Part shown: one piece after another, positions 17,116-26,600 of the stretch
How positions within the stretch are numbered: position 1 is the stretch's first letter
How the letters are laid out: every line of letters begins with the position of its first letter
Origin: Maribellus sediminis
GTDB lineage: Bacteria > Bacteroidota > Bacteroidia > Bacteroidales > Prolixibacteraceae
Assembly (NCBI RefSeq): GCF_011799805.1
Contig: NZ_WXUB01000002.1
Span: 806,001 to 870,000, forward strand
Reading direction: 5' to 3'
DNA length: 64,000 nt
Notes under the pieces: generated by a model
Databases searched by the model: none
What the model was told of the DNA's origin: nothing
What the model saw: the letters and a program-made list of their open reading frames with translations, nothing else
Program-made: the position numbers and the translations under genes

Positions 17116-18318
17116 TTATTCTTCTTTTTGATCGATTAACAGTTTATCGGCCATAGCGTCTGCTAATTTGATGAGCTCATCCCGGGTAACAAGCTTCATA
17201 TTTCCCTTTTCCTCGATAGGTTCGTAAACCATTTCCCACTTGATCTTCTCGGCAAACGTCTTCAGGTTTTTTACTCCACCGCCATTCCACGAATAATTTC
17301 CAAAAATACCCAGGTAATGGTTTTTAGGCGCCATGTGTTCCACCGTGGTCAGCAAAGTTTCCACATTCGGGAACATGGCATTATTGTATGCGGCACTACC
17401 CACAATAAATCCTTTGTATTTGAAAATATCGTTGATGATGTACGATGCGTGTGTTTTTGATGCATCATACACACGGATGTTTTTAATTCCGCGCACTGCC
17501 AGTTGACGGGCAATGGTTTCAGCCATCTTTTTAGTGTTGCCATACATCGAACCGTAAACGATAACCACGCCACAATCGAGATCGTATGAGCTCCATTTGT
17601 TATAACGGGTAAGAATCCAGTTGAGATCGGTACGCCAAACCGGGCCGTGTGTTGCTGCGATCATTTTGATATCGAGCGGAGCAAGCTTTTTAATGGCACG
17701 TTGCGTATGCGGGCAGTACTTTCCTACAATATTTGTAAAGTAACGCATTACTTCAACCTCGTAAAAATCGAGGTTGATCTCATCATCAAAAATACCCCCA
17801 TCGAGTGTACCATAACTGCCAAAGGCATCACCCGAGAACAGGATCTTATTGGTTTCTTCGTAGGTGACCATTGTTTCGGGCCAGTGTACCATCGGGATCA
17901 TCTGAAACTGCAAACGATGCTTACCCAGCTCAAGAACAAAATCATCATGAACTTCCAGCACGTTTGTAGGATTCATGTAGTAAGCCTCCACAAAACCAAA
18001 AGTCTTTTTGTTACCTACAAGCGTAATATTCGGGTAACGGTGAACAATGGCCTTCAAAGCTCCCGAGTGATCGGGCTCCATGTGATTGATGATCAGGTAA
18101 TCCACATCCCGGTCACCAATAATCAACTCTATTTCATCCAAATAGTCATCGATAAATGCGCGTTCAACCGTGTCAACCAAGGCAACCTTCTCATCAACAA
18201 TCAGGTAGCTGTTGTACGAAACGCCATGTGGAATCGGCCAGATGTTCTCGAATAAATGGGTTCTGCGGTCGTTAAAACCCAGGTAATAGATATCTTTTGC
18301 AAGATTTACTTGTAGCAT
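17116..18318 (-). CDS. fprA: flavodiiron protein (A-type flavoprotein, oxygen/NO reductase)
   Basis: 400 residues, the core two-domain form. The N-terminal metallo-beta-lactamase-like domain has the di-iron ligands HMEPDHSG (His79, Glu81, Asp83, His84), then MVHWPETM, GDAFGSYG and ATHGPVWR. The C-terminal flavodoxin domain begins about residue 253 (VVIVYGSMYGNTKKMAE, the FMN phosphate loop). These cytoplasmic enzymes reduce oxygen to water or nitric oxide to nitrous oxide in anaerobes, with electrons from rubredoxin or a similar carrier. No rubredoxin gene adjoins. Single gene with its own promoter at 18348-18376. Confidence 0.95.
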   Translation of the reverse strand: MLQVNLAKDIYYLGFNDRRTHLFENIWPIPHGVSYNSYLIVDEKVALVDTVERAFIDDYLDEIELIIGDRDVDYLIINHMEPDHSGALKAIVHRYPNITLVGNKKTFGFVEAYYMNPTNVLEVHDDFVLELGKHRLQFQMIPMVHWPETMVTYEETNKILFSGDAFGSYGTLDGGIFDDEINLDFYEVEVMRYFTNIVGKYCPHTQRAIKKLAPLDIKMIAATHGPVWRTDLNWILTRYNKWSSYDLDCGVVIVYGSMYGNTKKMAETIARQLAVRGIKNIRVYDASKTHASYIINDIFKYKGFIVGSAAYNNAMFPNVETLLTTVEHMAPKNHYLGIFGNYSWNGGGVKNLKTFAEKIKWEMVYEPIEEKGNMKLVTRDELIKLADAMADKLLIDQKEE

Positions 18319-18347
18319 GATTTTTTTTGATTTTTCTGAATTTCGTC

Positions 18348-18376
18348 CAAAATTAGTGAATTTAAGCTTAAAACAA
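18348..18376 (-). promoter_or_regulatory. promoter of the flavodiiron gene
   Basis: Minus strand TTG (18374-18376), 18 bp, TAATTTTG (18348-18355), the latter an exact -7 match, 30 bp above the ATG. Confidence 0.55.
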
Positions 18377-18458
18377 CTGCTCAGAAATACGAAGCAGCTT
18401 ATTTAGAATTTGAGTTAAGTGAATGTTAGGTGGGTAGAAGGATTGGTGAAGATGAATG

Positions 18459-18628
18459 AGATTCTTTCGCTCCATTTCATTCCGCTCAGAATGACAATGA
18501 GTTATGTATTACAGAGCTGGTGGTGTGGGTATTTTGGCCACGAGAATTTGTGGCCAAAATACCCATACCACCAGCAAATACACCAAAAACCTTGTCATTC
18601 CGATCCGTCAACCGACGGAGAGGAATCT
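18459..18628. mobile_element. MITE/REPIN-like palindromic element, about 170 bp
   Basis: The outer ends are inverted copies of one unit: left (18459-18501) reads on the minus strand as TTGTCATTC ... GAATCT; right (18592-18628) reads TTGTCATTC ... GGAATCT and contains the palindrome TCCGTCAACCGACGGA. At the centre a 26-bp stem (18516-18541 with 18550-18575, loop GAGAATTT) is perfect apart from one G-T pair. It has no coding capacity. It fills much of the 415-bp gap between fprA and mltG. The structure fits a non-autonomous element moved in trans or a REP doublet; I cannot see a transposase. Confidence 0.6.
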
Positions 18629-18703
18629 ATTTCAGCTTTTTCATTTTAGATAGTTGAAATTATATACATGGTTAATTTTTATCCATCCTTCGTGAAAGAA
18701 TTT

Positions 18704-18711
18704 TATCTTTG
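18704..18711 (+). promoter_or_regulatory. -7 box of mltG
   Basis: TATCTTTG, an exact TAnnTTTG match, 22 bp above the mltG ATG. No clear -33 element. Confidence 0.5.
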
Positions 18712-18733
18712 ACATCCGTTTAAATTTCGTTTT

Positions 18734-19795
18734 ATGTCGATTGATCAAAAGAACAGAGCTATGACTTTTCCGCGTGTCGGAAAGCTTATAATTATTGTAT
18801 TTGCCCTGGCATTTATTCTGATTGGTGCGCGTGCTTACCAGTTGTACCACTATATTTTTGATGGCAACGTTCGGTCGGATTATGTACTTCTAATAAAAGA
18901 CAGCACTTCTTTCGACGACCTGATCAGGCAGTTCGAGGAAGACGAAGTACTGGAAAACTATAAAGCCTTTAAGTGGGTATCGAAAAAGAAGGATTTTCGG
19001 GATAAAATAAAGCCCGGACGTTACGAACTTCAGCAAGGCATGACCACCAACGCGCTCGTGAATAAACTGCGCAGCCGCGCCCAGGATCCGGTTGATGTTA
19101 CTTTTAATAACGTTCGTTTAAACGAAGACCTGGCCGGGAAAGTGAGCAAGTACATTTGGGCCGATTCAACATCAATAATCGAATTGTTTTCAGATACCGA
19201 ACAAATTGAGGAGTGGGGATTTAATCCCGAAACCTACCGAACGATGTTTATCCCGAACACCTATGAAATGTACTGGACGAGCGAAGCTCCTGAGTTCGCC
19301 GAACGTATGAACCAGGAATACCACCGTTTTTGGAACGACGAGCGAAAAGCAAAAGCTGAACAGATCAATCTCAGCCCTGTGGAAGTTACAATTCTGGCAT
19401 CGATCGTTGAGCAGGAAATTGCAAAAAACGATGAGCTGAAAACAGTTGCAGGATTGTATATCAACCGGCTGCATAAAGGAATTCCGTTACAGGCCGACCC
19501 AACCGTGAAATATGCACTTGGCGATTTTGGAATTAAGCGGGTGCTGAACAAACACCTTGAAATTGATTCGCCTTACAACACTTACAAATACGCAGGATTG
19601 CCTCCGGGACCAATTTCATTTCCTTCAATTTTGGCAATTGATGCTGTATTGAATCACGAAAAGAACAATTATCTTTATATGTGCGCCAAAGAGGATTTTT
19701 CGGGTTACCACAACTTTGCTGCAACGTTGGCTGAGCACAACCGAAACGCTGCTAAATATCGTGCGGCTTTGGACGAAAATAAAATTTACAAATAA
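18734..19795 (+). CDS. mltG: endolytic peptidoglycan transglycosylase MltG
   Basis: 353 residues. One N-terminal membrane helix (about 17-36) anchors it to the inner membrane. A LysM-like region (about 60-115, KPGRYELQQGMTTNALVNKL) precedes the YceG catalytic domain with ILASIVEQEIAK (catalytic Glu226), AGLYINRLHKGIPLQADPT, and the closing SPYNTYKYAGLPPGPI. MltG cuts nascent glycan strands to set their length. It heads a plus-strand gene facing murB, so both neighbours act on cell wall. Confidence 0.95.
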   Translation: MSIDQKNRAMTFPRVGKLIIIVFALAFILIGARAYQLYHYIFDGNVRSDYVLLIKDSTSFDDLIRQFEEDEVLENYKAFKWVSKKKDFRDKIKPGRYELQQGMTTNALVNKLRSRAQDPVDVTFNNVRLNEDLAGKVSKYIWADSTSIIELFSDTEQIEEWGFNPETYRTMFIPNTYEMYWTSEAPEFAERMNQEYHRFWNDERKAKAEQINLSPVEVTILASIVEQEIAKNDELKTVAGLYINRLHKGIPLQADPTVKYALGDFGIKRVLNKHLEIDSPYNTYKYAGLPPGPISFPSILAIDAVLNHEKNNYLYMCAKEDFSGYHNFAATLAEHNRNAAKYRAALDENKIYK

Positions 19796-19849
19796 GATTT
19801 CCCGCTTAGAATTCTAGCATTCTTTCCAACAGGTGCGATTTACAGTGAG

Positions 19850-19873
19850 AGTCCTGCTTTCGCAGGAATGACT
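19850..19873. repeat. small hairpin between mltG and murB
   Basis: TCCTGC-TTTC-GCAGGA (19852-19867) with AGTC and GACT flanks. It resembles the common intergenic GTCATTCCTGC...GCAGGA repeat and shares ATGAC ends with the element at 18459-18628. No T-run, so a weak terminator at best. Confidence 0.35.
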
Positions 19874-20888
19874 AGATGCAATTGACTTCTCTTTCAAGTT
19901 CAACTCCGAATTTTTCGAAAACGGATTGTTTGATTTTTTCTGAGAAATCCCACACCTCTTTCCCGGTGGCTCCACCGTAGTTTACAATTACGAGCGCCTG
20001 ATCTTTGTGTACACCAACTGCTCCTTCGCGAACGCCTTTCCAGCCCGCTTGCTCAATCAGCCAACCGGCAGCCAGTTTTGCCTTTCCGCCCTGCGCTGCG
20101 TAAACCGGAACCGTTTCATAGTTCAATTTGAGACTTTCTGACAGACCTTCGTCAACTACCGGATTTTTAAAGAAACTGCCGGCACTGCCCAGCTCTTTTA
20201 CATCGGGTAATTTTGATGAACGGATTTCAATAACAGCCTCGCGGATCGACTGGAGCGTAGGATCGCCTTTTGCTTTTACCTTCTCTTCCAGCTGACCATA
20301 TTTCAGATTGAACTCAGGAAATTTTTCCAGGCGAAAAACTACCGAAGTAATGATGAATTTGTTCTTGAGGTAACTTTTAAAAATGCTGTCGCGATAGGCA
20401 AAGCGGCATTCATCAACGGTATATTCGCTCAGTTGCTGCTTTTCCAGGTCGTAGCCTTTTACTTTTTCCACAACCGCACAAACTTCCTGGCCGTAAGCAC
20501 CAATATTTTGCACCGGCGCTGCTCCTACAGTTCCCGGAATTAGAGACAGGTTTTCGATTCCTCCGAGGTTATAGGTTACTGCGAAATCCACGAATTCGTC
20601 CCAAACTTCGCCGGCTCCCACTTCAACCCAGTAATTGTTACGGTCTTCATCTACTGTTTTTATTCCCGGCACGTTCGGGTGAATCACCAGTCCGTCAAAA
20701 TCGTTCAGAAACAGTATATTACTCCCCTCGCCCAAAACAATCAGCCTTTCTTCTTTCCAACTTTGGTTTTCGTTAAGGAAAATCTGCAGATCTGCCGGAT
20801 CGGTAAATTCGAAATAAAATTTGGCTTTGGCATCTACACCAAAAGTATTGTGTGCCTTTAGCGAGTAGTTTTCTGAAAAACGGATCAT
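19872..20888 (-). CDS. murB: UDP-N-acetylenolpyruvoylglucosamine reductase
   Basis: 338 residues, type I MurB length. Opening SLKAHNTFGVDAKA is the family start. FAD-binding PP-loop motifs ERLIVLGEGSNILFLND and GGIENLSLIPGTVGAAPVQNIGAYG are intact, and the catalytic serine is in ELGSAGSFFKNP. The C-terminus has LAAGWLIEQAGWKG and HKDQALVIVN. It reduces enolpyruvyl-UDP-GlcNAc to UDP-MurNAc with NADPH in the cytoplasm. Divergent from the glycosyltransferase with 109 bp between. Confidence 0.97.
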   Translation of the reverse strand: MIRFSENYSLKAHNTFGVDAKAKFYFEFTDPADLQIFLNENQSWKEERLIVLGEGSNILFLNDFDGLVIHPNVPGIKTVDEDRNNYWVEVGAGEVWDEFVDFAVTYNLGGIENLSLIPGTVGAAPVQNIGAYGQEVCAVVEKVKGYDLEKQQLSEYTVDECRFAYRDSIFKSYLKNKFIITSVVFRLEKFPEFNLKYGQLEEKVKAKGDPTLQSIREAVIEIRSSKLPDVKELGSAGSFFKNPVVDEGLSESLKLNYETVPVYAAQGGKAKLAAGWLIEQAGWKGVREGAVGVHKDQALVIVNYGGATGKEVWDFSEKIKQSVFEKFGVELEREVNCI

Positions 20889-20997
20889 GAAAAAAAGTTT
20901 TGCGCAAAGATAGACGAAATCTTAAGAGTAGTCGCCACTAAAACTACCGCGACAAAATATTTCGCCCCGGTAAAAGTTCTATATTTACAAACCGAAA

Positions 20998-22113
20998 ATG
21001 TCGCTCACATTGAAAACAGCCAAAAAGAAAATCATTGTCTCAGTAACCAACGACCTGGTTTCGGATAATCGTGTGCATAAAGTTTGTACCACCCTGCTTT
21101 CGATGGATTTCGATGTAATGCTGCTTGGCCGTAAATTACCACATAGTTTGCCGGTAAGCCGGGACTATTCCACCAAACGAATGCGTTTGATTTTCAAAAA
21201 AGGGCCTTGTTTTTATACTGAGTTCAACTTCCGGCTTTTTCTTTACCTGCTCTTTGCGAAATGCGATATTTTACTTTCGAATGACCTTGATTCGCTAGCT
21301 GGAAATTTCATCGCTGCCAAACTCCGAAACAAGCCACTGGTATACGACAGTCACGAGTATTTTACAGAAGTTCCGGAGTTGATACACCGTCCAAAAATTC
21401 AGAAGATCTGGCAAGGACTGGAAAGCAGAATGCTGCCAAAAGTTAAACACGCCTATACGGTTTGTCAGTCGATCGCCGATGTATACAACAAACAATACGG
21501 CACCAATTTTAAAGTGGTACGGAATCTTCCGCAAAAACGGGATTTTAAGCCAGTAGAAAAACAATCGGGTGAAAAAATAATTCTTTACCAGGGAGCTTTG
21601 AATATTGGCCGTGGTTTGGAGCAGGCCATTAAAGCCATGCACTTTCTTGACGGTGCAAAGCTGGTTATTGCCGGCGACGGCGATATCAGGCAACAACTTC
21701 ACGATTTGGTTGAACAGGAAAAGCTGCAAAATAAAGTTGAATTTACCGGCCGATTGCCACTTGAAGAACTCTCGAAAATAACTGCAACTGCTGATCTCGG
21801 TTTATCGATCGAGGAAGATCTTGGATTAAATTATCGCTTTGCGTTGCCCAATAAATTGTTCGACTACATCCAGGCGCAGGTACCGGTGTTGGTGACCAAC
21901 CTCCCCGAAATGGCAGCCATTGTAAAGCAATATAATATTGGAGAAATTACCGATTCACTTGATCCGAAAATCCTTGCAGAAAAAATACAGGAAGCGCTTA
22001 CAAATAACGCAAAAAGAAAACTGTGGAAGGAAAACCTGAAATCGGCTTCAAAAGAACTGGTCTGGGAGAATGAAGAAAAAGTACTTCAGGAAATTTTCAG
22101 CAAACTTTTGTAA
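20998..22113 (+). CDS. glycosyltransferase, GT-B fold, family 4-like
   Basis: 371 residues, no signal peptide. The N-terminal half has NDLVSDNRVHKVCTTL and NDLDSLAGNFIAAKL, which is typical of Bacteroidota GT4-like proteins that start with VSVTNDL. The C-terminal donor domain shows ILYQGALNIGRGLEQAI, KLVIAGDGDI, KVEFTGRLPLEEL and the sugar-nucleotide motif GLNYRFALPNKLFDYIQAQVPV. It likely adds a sugar to a lipid- or cell-surface-linked glycan in the cytoplasm. Acceptor and donor are unknown; no other glycan-assembly genes are nearby. Confidence 0.88.
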   Translation: MSLTLKTAKKKIIVSVTNDLVSDNRVHKVCTTLLSMDFDVMLLGRKLPHSLPVSRDYSTKRMRLIFKKGPCFYTEFNFRLFLYLLFAKCDILLSNDLDSLAGNFIAAKLRNKPLVYDSHEYFTEVPELIHRPKIQKIWQGLESRMLPKVKHAYTVCQSIADVYNKQYGTNFKVVRNLPQKRDFKPVEKQSGEKIILYQGALNIGRGLEQAIKAMHFLDGAKLVIAGDGDIRQQLHDLVEQEKLQNKVEFTGRLPLEELSKITATADLGLSIEEDLGLNYRFALPNKLFDYIQAQVPVLVTNLPEMAAIVKQYNIGEITDSLDPKILAEKIQEALTNNAKRKLWKENLKSASKELVWENEEKVLQEIFSKLL

Positions 22114-22122
22114 GACAATTCA

Positions 22123-22153
22123 TTGAGATTAAACTCAAATTGAGTTATTTTTG
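22123..22153 (+). promoter_or_regulatory. promoter of the toxin-antitoxin pair
   Basis: TTG (22123-22125), 20 bp, TATTTTTG (22146-22153). It begins 10 bp after the glycosyltransferase stop, so the pair is transcribed on its own. Confidence 0.6.
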
Positions 22154-22171
22154 TTTTATATGCTATAAATT

Positions 22172-22381
22172 ATGCAACGAATAGTCCTTGAAATACCAGA
22201 TAGTAAATTCAACTTTTTCCTGGAATTATTGAAAAACCTGGGAATTAAAAAAGTAAAAAAGTTATCGCCACGACATATGGAATATGTTGACGGGCTCAAC
22301 AACGCCCTTGATGAAGTTGAAGAACATCTCGGTGGAGACAAATACCTTCAAGATGCAAAAGATTTCATCGAAGAACTTTAA
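22172..22381 (+). CDS. putative antitoxin of a RelE/ParE-type module
   Basis: 69 residues, acidic at the C-terminus (DEVEEHLGG...DFIEEL). The N-terminal IVLEIPDSKFNFFLELLKNLG is the pattern of short Bacteroidota antitoxins that pair with RelE-like toxins; no helix-turn-helix or ribbon-helix-helix is evident. Its 3' end overlaps the toxin gene by 29 bp, which suggests coupled translation. Function is inferred from position and partner. Confidence 0.6.
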   Translation: MQRIVLEIPDSKFNFFLELLKNLGIKKVKKLSPRHMEYVDGLNNALDEVEEHLGGDKYLQDAKDFIEEL

Positions 22382-22706
22382 AGTACTTGTTACTTCCAAT
22401 TTCAAAAAAGAAGCAAAAAGTCTGGTAAAAAAATATCCTTCATTCAAAAGCGACTTGCTTCAACTAATTCAACTTTTAGAACAAAACCCACAAACGGGCA
22501 CAGCATTAGGAAAAGATTGTTATAAAATCAGAATGGCAATAACATCAAAAGGAAAAGGCAAAAGTTGTGGTAGCAGGGTAATAACCTGTGTAAAAATTGT
22601 TGCATCATCGGTTTTTCTTCTTTCAGTCTTTGATAAATCGGCAAAAGAAGGTCTGACAGATAAAGAATTGGATGTTTTACTTGAAATTGCCGGTTTAAAC
22701 ATTTGA
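22353..22706 (+). CDS. RelE/ParE-superfamily toxin-like protein
   Basis: 117 residues from ATG 22353 (MQKISSKNFKVLV); an upstream in-frame ATG at 22284 lies well inside the antitoxin gene and adds unrelated residues. Pattern: TSNFKKEAKSLVKKYPSFKSDL helix pair, LGKDCYKIRMAITSKGKGKSCGSRVITCVKI beta-sheet, SVFLLSVFDKSAKEGLTDKEL end. These features fit the RelE/ParE fold; known members are mRNA interferases or gyrase poisons. Its last 12 bp overlap the 3' end of ftsE on the opposite strand. Confidence 0.75.
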   Translation: MQKISSKNFKVLVTSNFKKEAKSLVKKYPSFKSDLLQLIQLLEQNPQTGTALGKDCYKIRMAITSKGKGKSCGSRVITCVKIVASSVFLLSVFDKSAKEGLTDKELDVLLEIAGLNI

Positions 22707-23417
22707 TTCCAATAAATCCTCAAACTCGATCATCGATTTATTTTGTTCCGAATCAGAAAGTTTGCCGGCGGCGCAAATCAGTGTTCGTGCCGGATGTTTG
22801 GCAATTACTGCATAATCATGCGTTGCCATCAGTACGGTTTTCCCCTCTTTGTTAAGTCGGATAAACAGATCGAGAATTTCCTCCGAAGTTTCAGGATCGA
22901 GATTACCGGTTGGTTCATCAGCTAAAATGATTTCGGGATCGTTAAGAATGGCGCGGGCAATTACAATGCGCTGCTGCTCTCCCCCGCTCAGTTCATGTGG
23001 CATTTTATCCTTTTTCTCCGTCATGCCAACTACTTGCAGAACTTCGTTTACGCGTGCTTCAATTTCATCTTTTCGTTTCCAGCCCGTTGCCTCCAGCACA
23101 AACGAAAGGTTAGCTTTTATGTTCCGGTCGCTCAGTAAGCGAAAATCCTGAAATACAACGCCCATTTTCCGTCTCAGCAGCGGAATATCTCGGTCCTTAA
23201 TGCTTTCCAACTGGAATCCAAGAACTTCCCCTTTTCCGTCGGCTAAAGGTAATTCAGCATGCAAGGTTTTAATTAGGCTGGTTTTGCCGGTCCCCACCTT
23301 CCCGATCACATAAATAAATTCGCCCTCAAAAATTTCGATATCGATGGCTGATATAATCAGGTTTTCGCGCTGATAAACCGATGCATTTGACAACTTTATA
23401 ACTTTTTTCCTGTCCAT
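22695..23417 (-). CDS. ftsE: cell-division ATP-binding protein FtsE
   Basis: 240 residues, single ABC ATPase domain. Walker A GKVGTGKTS, Q-loop FQDFRLL, signature LSGGEQQRIVIARA, Walker B IILADEPTGNLD and switch His in MATHDY are present. FQDFRLLSDRNI is the usual FtsE feature. With FtsX, a membrane partner not encoded here, it regulates peptidoglycan hydrolases at the septum. FtsE is preferred over a LolD-type exporter ATPase on the FRLL and DRNI residues. Confidence 0.88.
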   Translation of the reverse strand: MDRKKVIKLSNASVYQRENLIISAIDIEIFEGEFIYVIGKVGTGKTSLIKTLHAELPLADGKGEVLGFQLESIKDRDIPLLRRKMGVVFQDFRLLSDRNIKANLSFVLEATGWKRKDEIEARVNEVLQVVGMTEKKDKMPHELSGGEQQRIVIARAILNDPEIILADEPTGNLDPETSEEILDLFIRLNKEGKTVLMATHDYAVIAKHPARTLICAAGKLSDSEQNKSMIEFEDLLESNV

Positions 23418-23623
23418 TTGTAGTAATTAGCTTTTCAAATTAAAGGTAAAATAATTAATCGCCGATATAATAAACAGAAGAAATCAACAGTTTCATGTTA
23501 AGAATTACAGGAAGTAGAAACCATTCGGCAAAGCGATATTAGCTATTTTAGAAATCTAATAATAACGATTCAGAAAGAATTAATGATTGGCAGTTAATTC
23601 ATTAAAAACGAGACATTAAAGGC

Positions 23624-26600
23624 ATGAAGACAAAGCGTTTCAGCATTCTGGTGGCCATAATCACTCTTTTTCATATTCAGATAAACGCCCAGGAAACGGC
23701 GTATTACGACAATATTCAGAAAAAGATGGACGTTGCCAAAGAATTATACCAGCACAAAAAGTACATTTCGGCGTTTCGTGAGTTTGAAAAAATCAGAAAA
23801 GACGTTGAGAAAAAGTCGGAAATCTATTCCGAAGCAGAATATTTTCGTGCCGCATCGGCGCTAAATGCAGGCTATCGTTCGGGCGATAAGTTACTCGAAA
23901 GTTTTATCGAAACATATCCCGAAAGCCAATACATTAACGATGCCTGGTTTAATATCGGAAAGAATCAGTTTGATAAACAGCAATACTTGCGTGTCTTGCG
24001 CAGTTTTGCCAATGTTGATCCGGCAGGATTGTCTGATGACGATCAGGTTGAATTGCAATACAAAAGAGGATACGCCAACCTGATGCAGGATTTCGTTGAT
24101 GCTGCTTTGTCTGATTTCGAGGCTATCCGGAACAGCAATAACCTGTACAGCAAACCGGCAACGTATTACTGGGCACACATTCAATACCTGAATGAAAACT
24201 ACGAAGCAGCATTGCAGGGATTTACGCAGATGAACAACGATCCGGCTTATTCGCAGGTGATTCCGATTTATGTGAGCCACATTTACTACAAACAAGGCAA
24301 ATACGATCAGGTAGTAAATTATACCACATCGATCATTAATGATGTACAGGAGGACCAGAAAGTTGAACTGTCTCGGATTGTTGGCGACTCCTATTTTCAC
24401 CTGAAAGAATACAGCAAAGCCATTCCTTACCTGGAAACTTATTTTGAAACTTCGGGGCCCAAAACGCGCGAAGAAAATTACATTCTTGGTTTTTGCTATT
24501 ACCACGACGGCCAGTATGACAAAGCAGCACCTTTGCTCGAACAAGCTTCAACAGGCGAAGATGAATTGACGCAAAATGCCTTGTATCACCTGGCAGATTG
24601 CTTGGTAAAGCTGAATGAAAAAGAACGTGCTAAAACGGCGTTTAATGCTGCAGCTGAGTTCGATTTTAACCCGGCGATTAAAGAAGACGCACTGTTCAGT
24701 TATGCCAAACTGACTTACGAACTTTCCTATTCGCCTTTTAACGAAACGATAAAAGCATTCGACCGTTATATCAGCCTCTATCCAAACTCTGACAGAAATG
24801 CGGAAGCCTATAAAATTCTGGTTGATGTATACATGGTGACCCGCAACTACAAGGACGCCATCGAATCGATCGAAAAAATACAGAACAAAACACCGGATGT
24901 GCTAAAAGCTTACCAGCGGGTAACTTTTTACCGCGGGCTCGAATTGTTCAACAATGCGAATTACGAGCAAGCCATCGAGTATTTCGACCAGTCGATGGAC
25001 AACGGCAAATACAGTCAGGAATTGAATGCGCGCGCCATGTACTGGAAATCGGAAGCTTTGTACCGCGTTGGCGATTTTAACGACGCCATTATTTCATACA
25101 ACCGCTTTCAGCAAACAAAAGGTGCATCGTCTGTTGAAGAAGCAGGCAGTTCGGATTACAACCTGGGATATGCCTACCTGAAAATGGACAACCGTGAAAC
25201 TGCTGTCAATCATTTCAAAAAATATGTGAGCAGTGCACGTGGGACGCGCACTCCCAAAGTTGCCGATGCTCATAATCGAATTGGCGATTACTATTTCCTG
25301 AACGCCAATTACGACCGGGCAGTTGAAAATTACCGCGAGGCGTACAACATGAAAATGTACGAAGCTGATTATGCCTTGCTTCAGATCGCATTTTGCGAAG
25401 GTTTACAGCGGAAACAACAGGATAAGATCGATGATCTGAATCAACTGCTGACTGACTTTCAGCAATCGGAATACCGCGATGACGCGCTGTATGAACTTGG
25501 ACGAGCTTACGAACGTGTAGGCAAAAACTACGACGCCGTTCAACAATACCAGCAAATAGTAAGCAATTATCCGGGCAGTACTTTTTACCGAAAAGCACTG
25601 CTGCAACTTGGATTGGTCAGCTACAACAATGGCGATTTCAATGCCGCTCTGAAACAATACAAAGAAGTAGCAGAGAATTACAAAGGAACTCCCGAAGCAG
25701 AATCTGCGCTTTCAGGAATTAAAAACTGCTATGTTGAGCTGAATAATGTGAACGCCTATTTTGCCTATGTACGAAAACTTGGAGGAAGTGCTGCAAATGT
25801 AAGTGCTTCGGAACAGGACCAGCTGACCTACCAGGCAGCCGAGCGTGTTTACATGTCGGGCGATGCCGGTGCTAAAAGCCAGTTGGAACAATACCTGAGG
25901 CAATTCCCGAACGGCAGCTATGCGGTAAATGCGCATTTTTACCTGGGCGAAATACTTTACAAAGAAGGCGAATACCAGCAGGCCAACGAACATTATACCT
26001 ACGTGGCCAGTCAGCCCGACAATGTATTTAGCGAACCGGCGCTGTCAAAAGCTTCGGAAATGCAATTCAGTGCCGAAAATTATCCGGAAGCGTTGAGCAT
26101 GTTTAACCGCCTCGAGACTCTCGCCAACAACAAATGGAACGTATTGAAAGCCAATACCGGCCAAATGCGTTGCCACATGCTCGCAAAAGAATACAACAAA
26201 GCCATTGAAGCCGCGAAAAAGGTGAAGAAATTCGACATTACCAACGACGCATTAAAATACGAAGCCGATTATACCATCGGGAAATCGAATTACGAACTGG
26301 GTAACCTTAGTTCTGCCATCGATCCGTTAAAAGATGTGTCAAACGACACTAAACTCGAGCAAGGCGCCGAAGCGAAGTACCTGCTGGCTGAAATCTACTA
26401 CAAAGACAAGCGGAAAGAAAAAGCAGAGCAGGAAATCATCGACTTTGTTGACAAAGGAACGCCTTATACTTTCTGGCTCGGAAAATCATTCCTGTTGCTG
26501 GCAAGCATCTATGAAGATAACGGCGACCAGTTTCAGGCCAAACACACGCTAAAAAGCCTCGCAGATAACTATAACGACGAGAACGACGGAATTATCGAAG

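Noticed and set aside
23891-24544. 217-codon minus-strand frame inside the TPR gene
   Set aside because: Antisense of TPR coding sequence; composition follows from the plus-strand codons.
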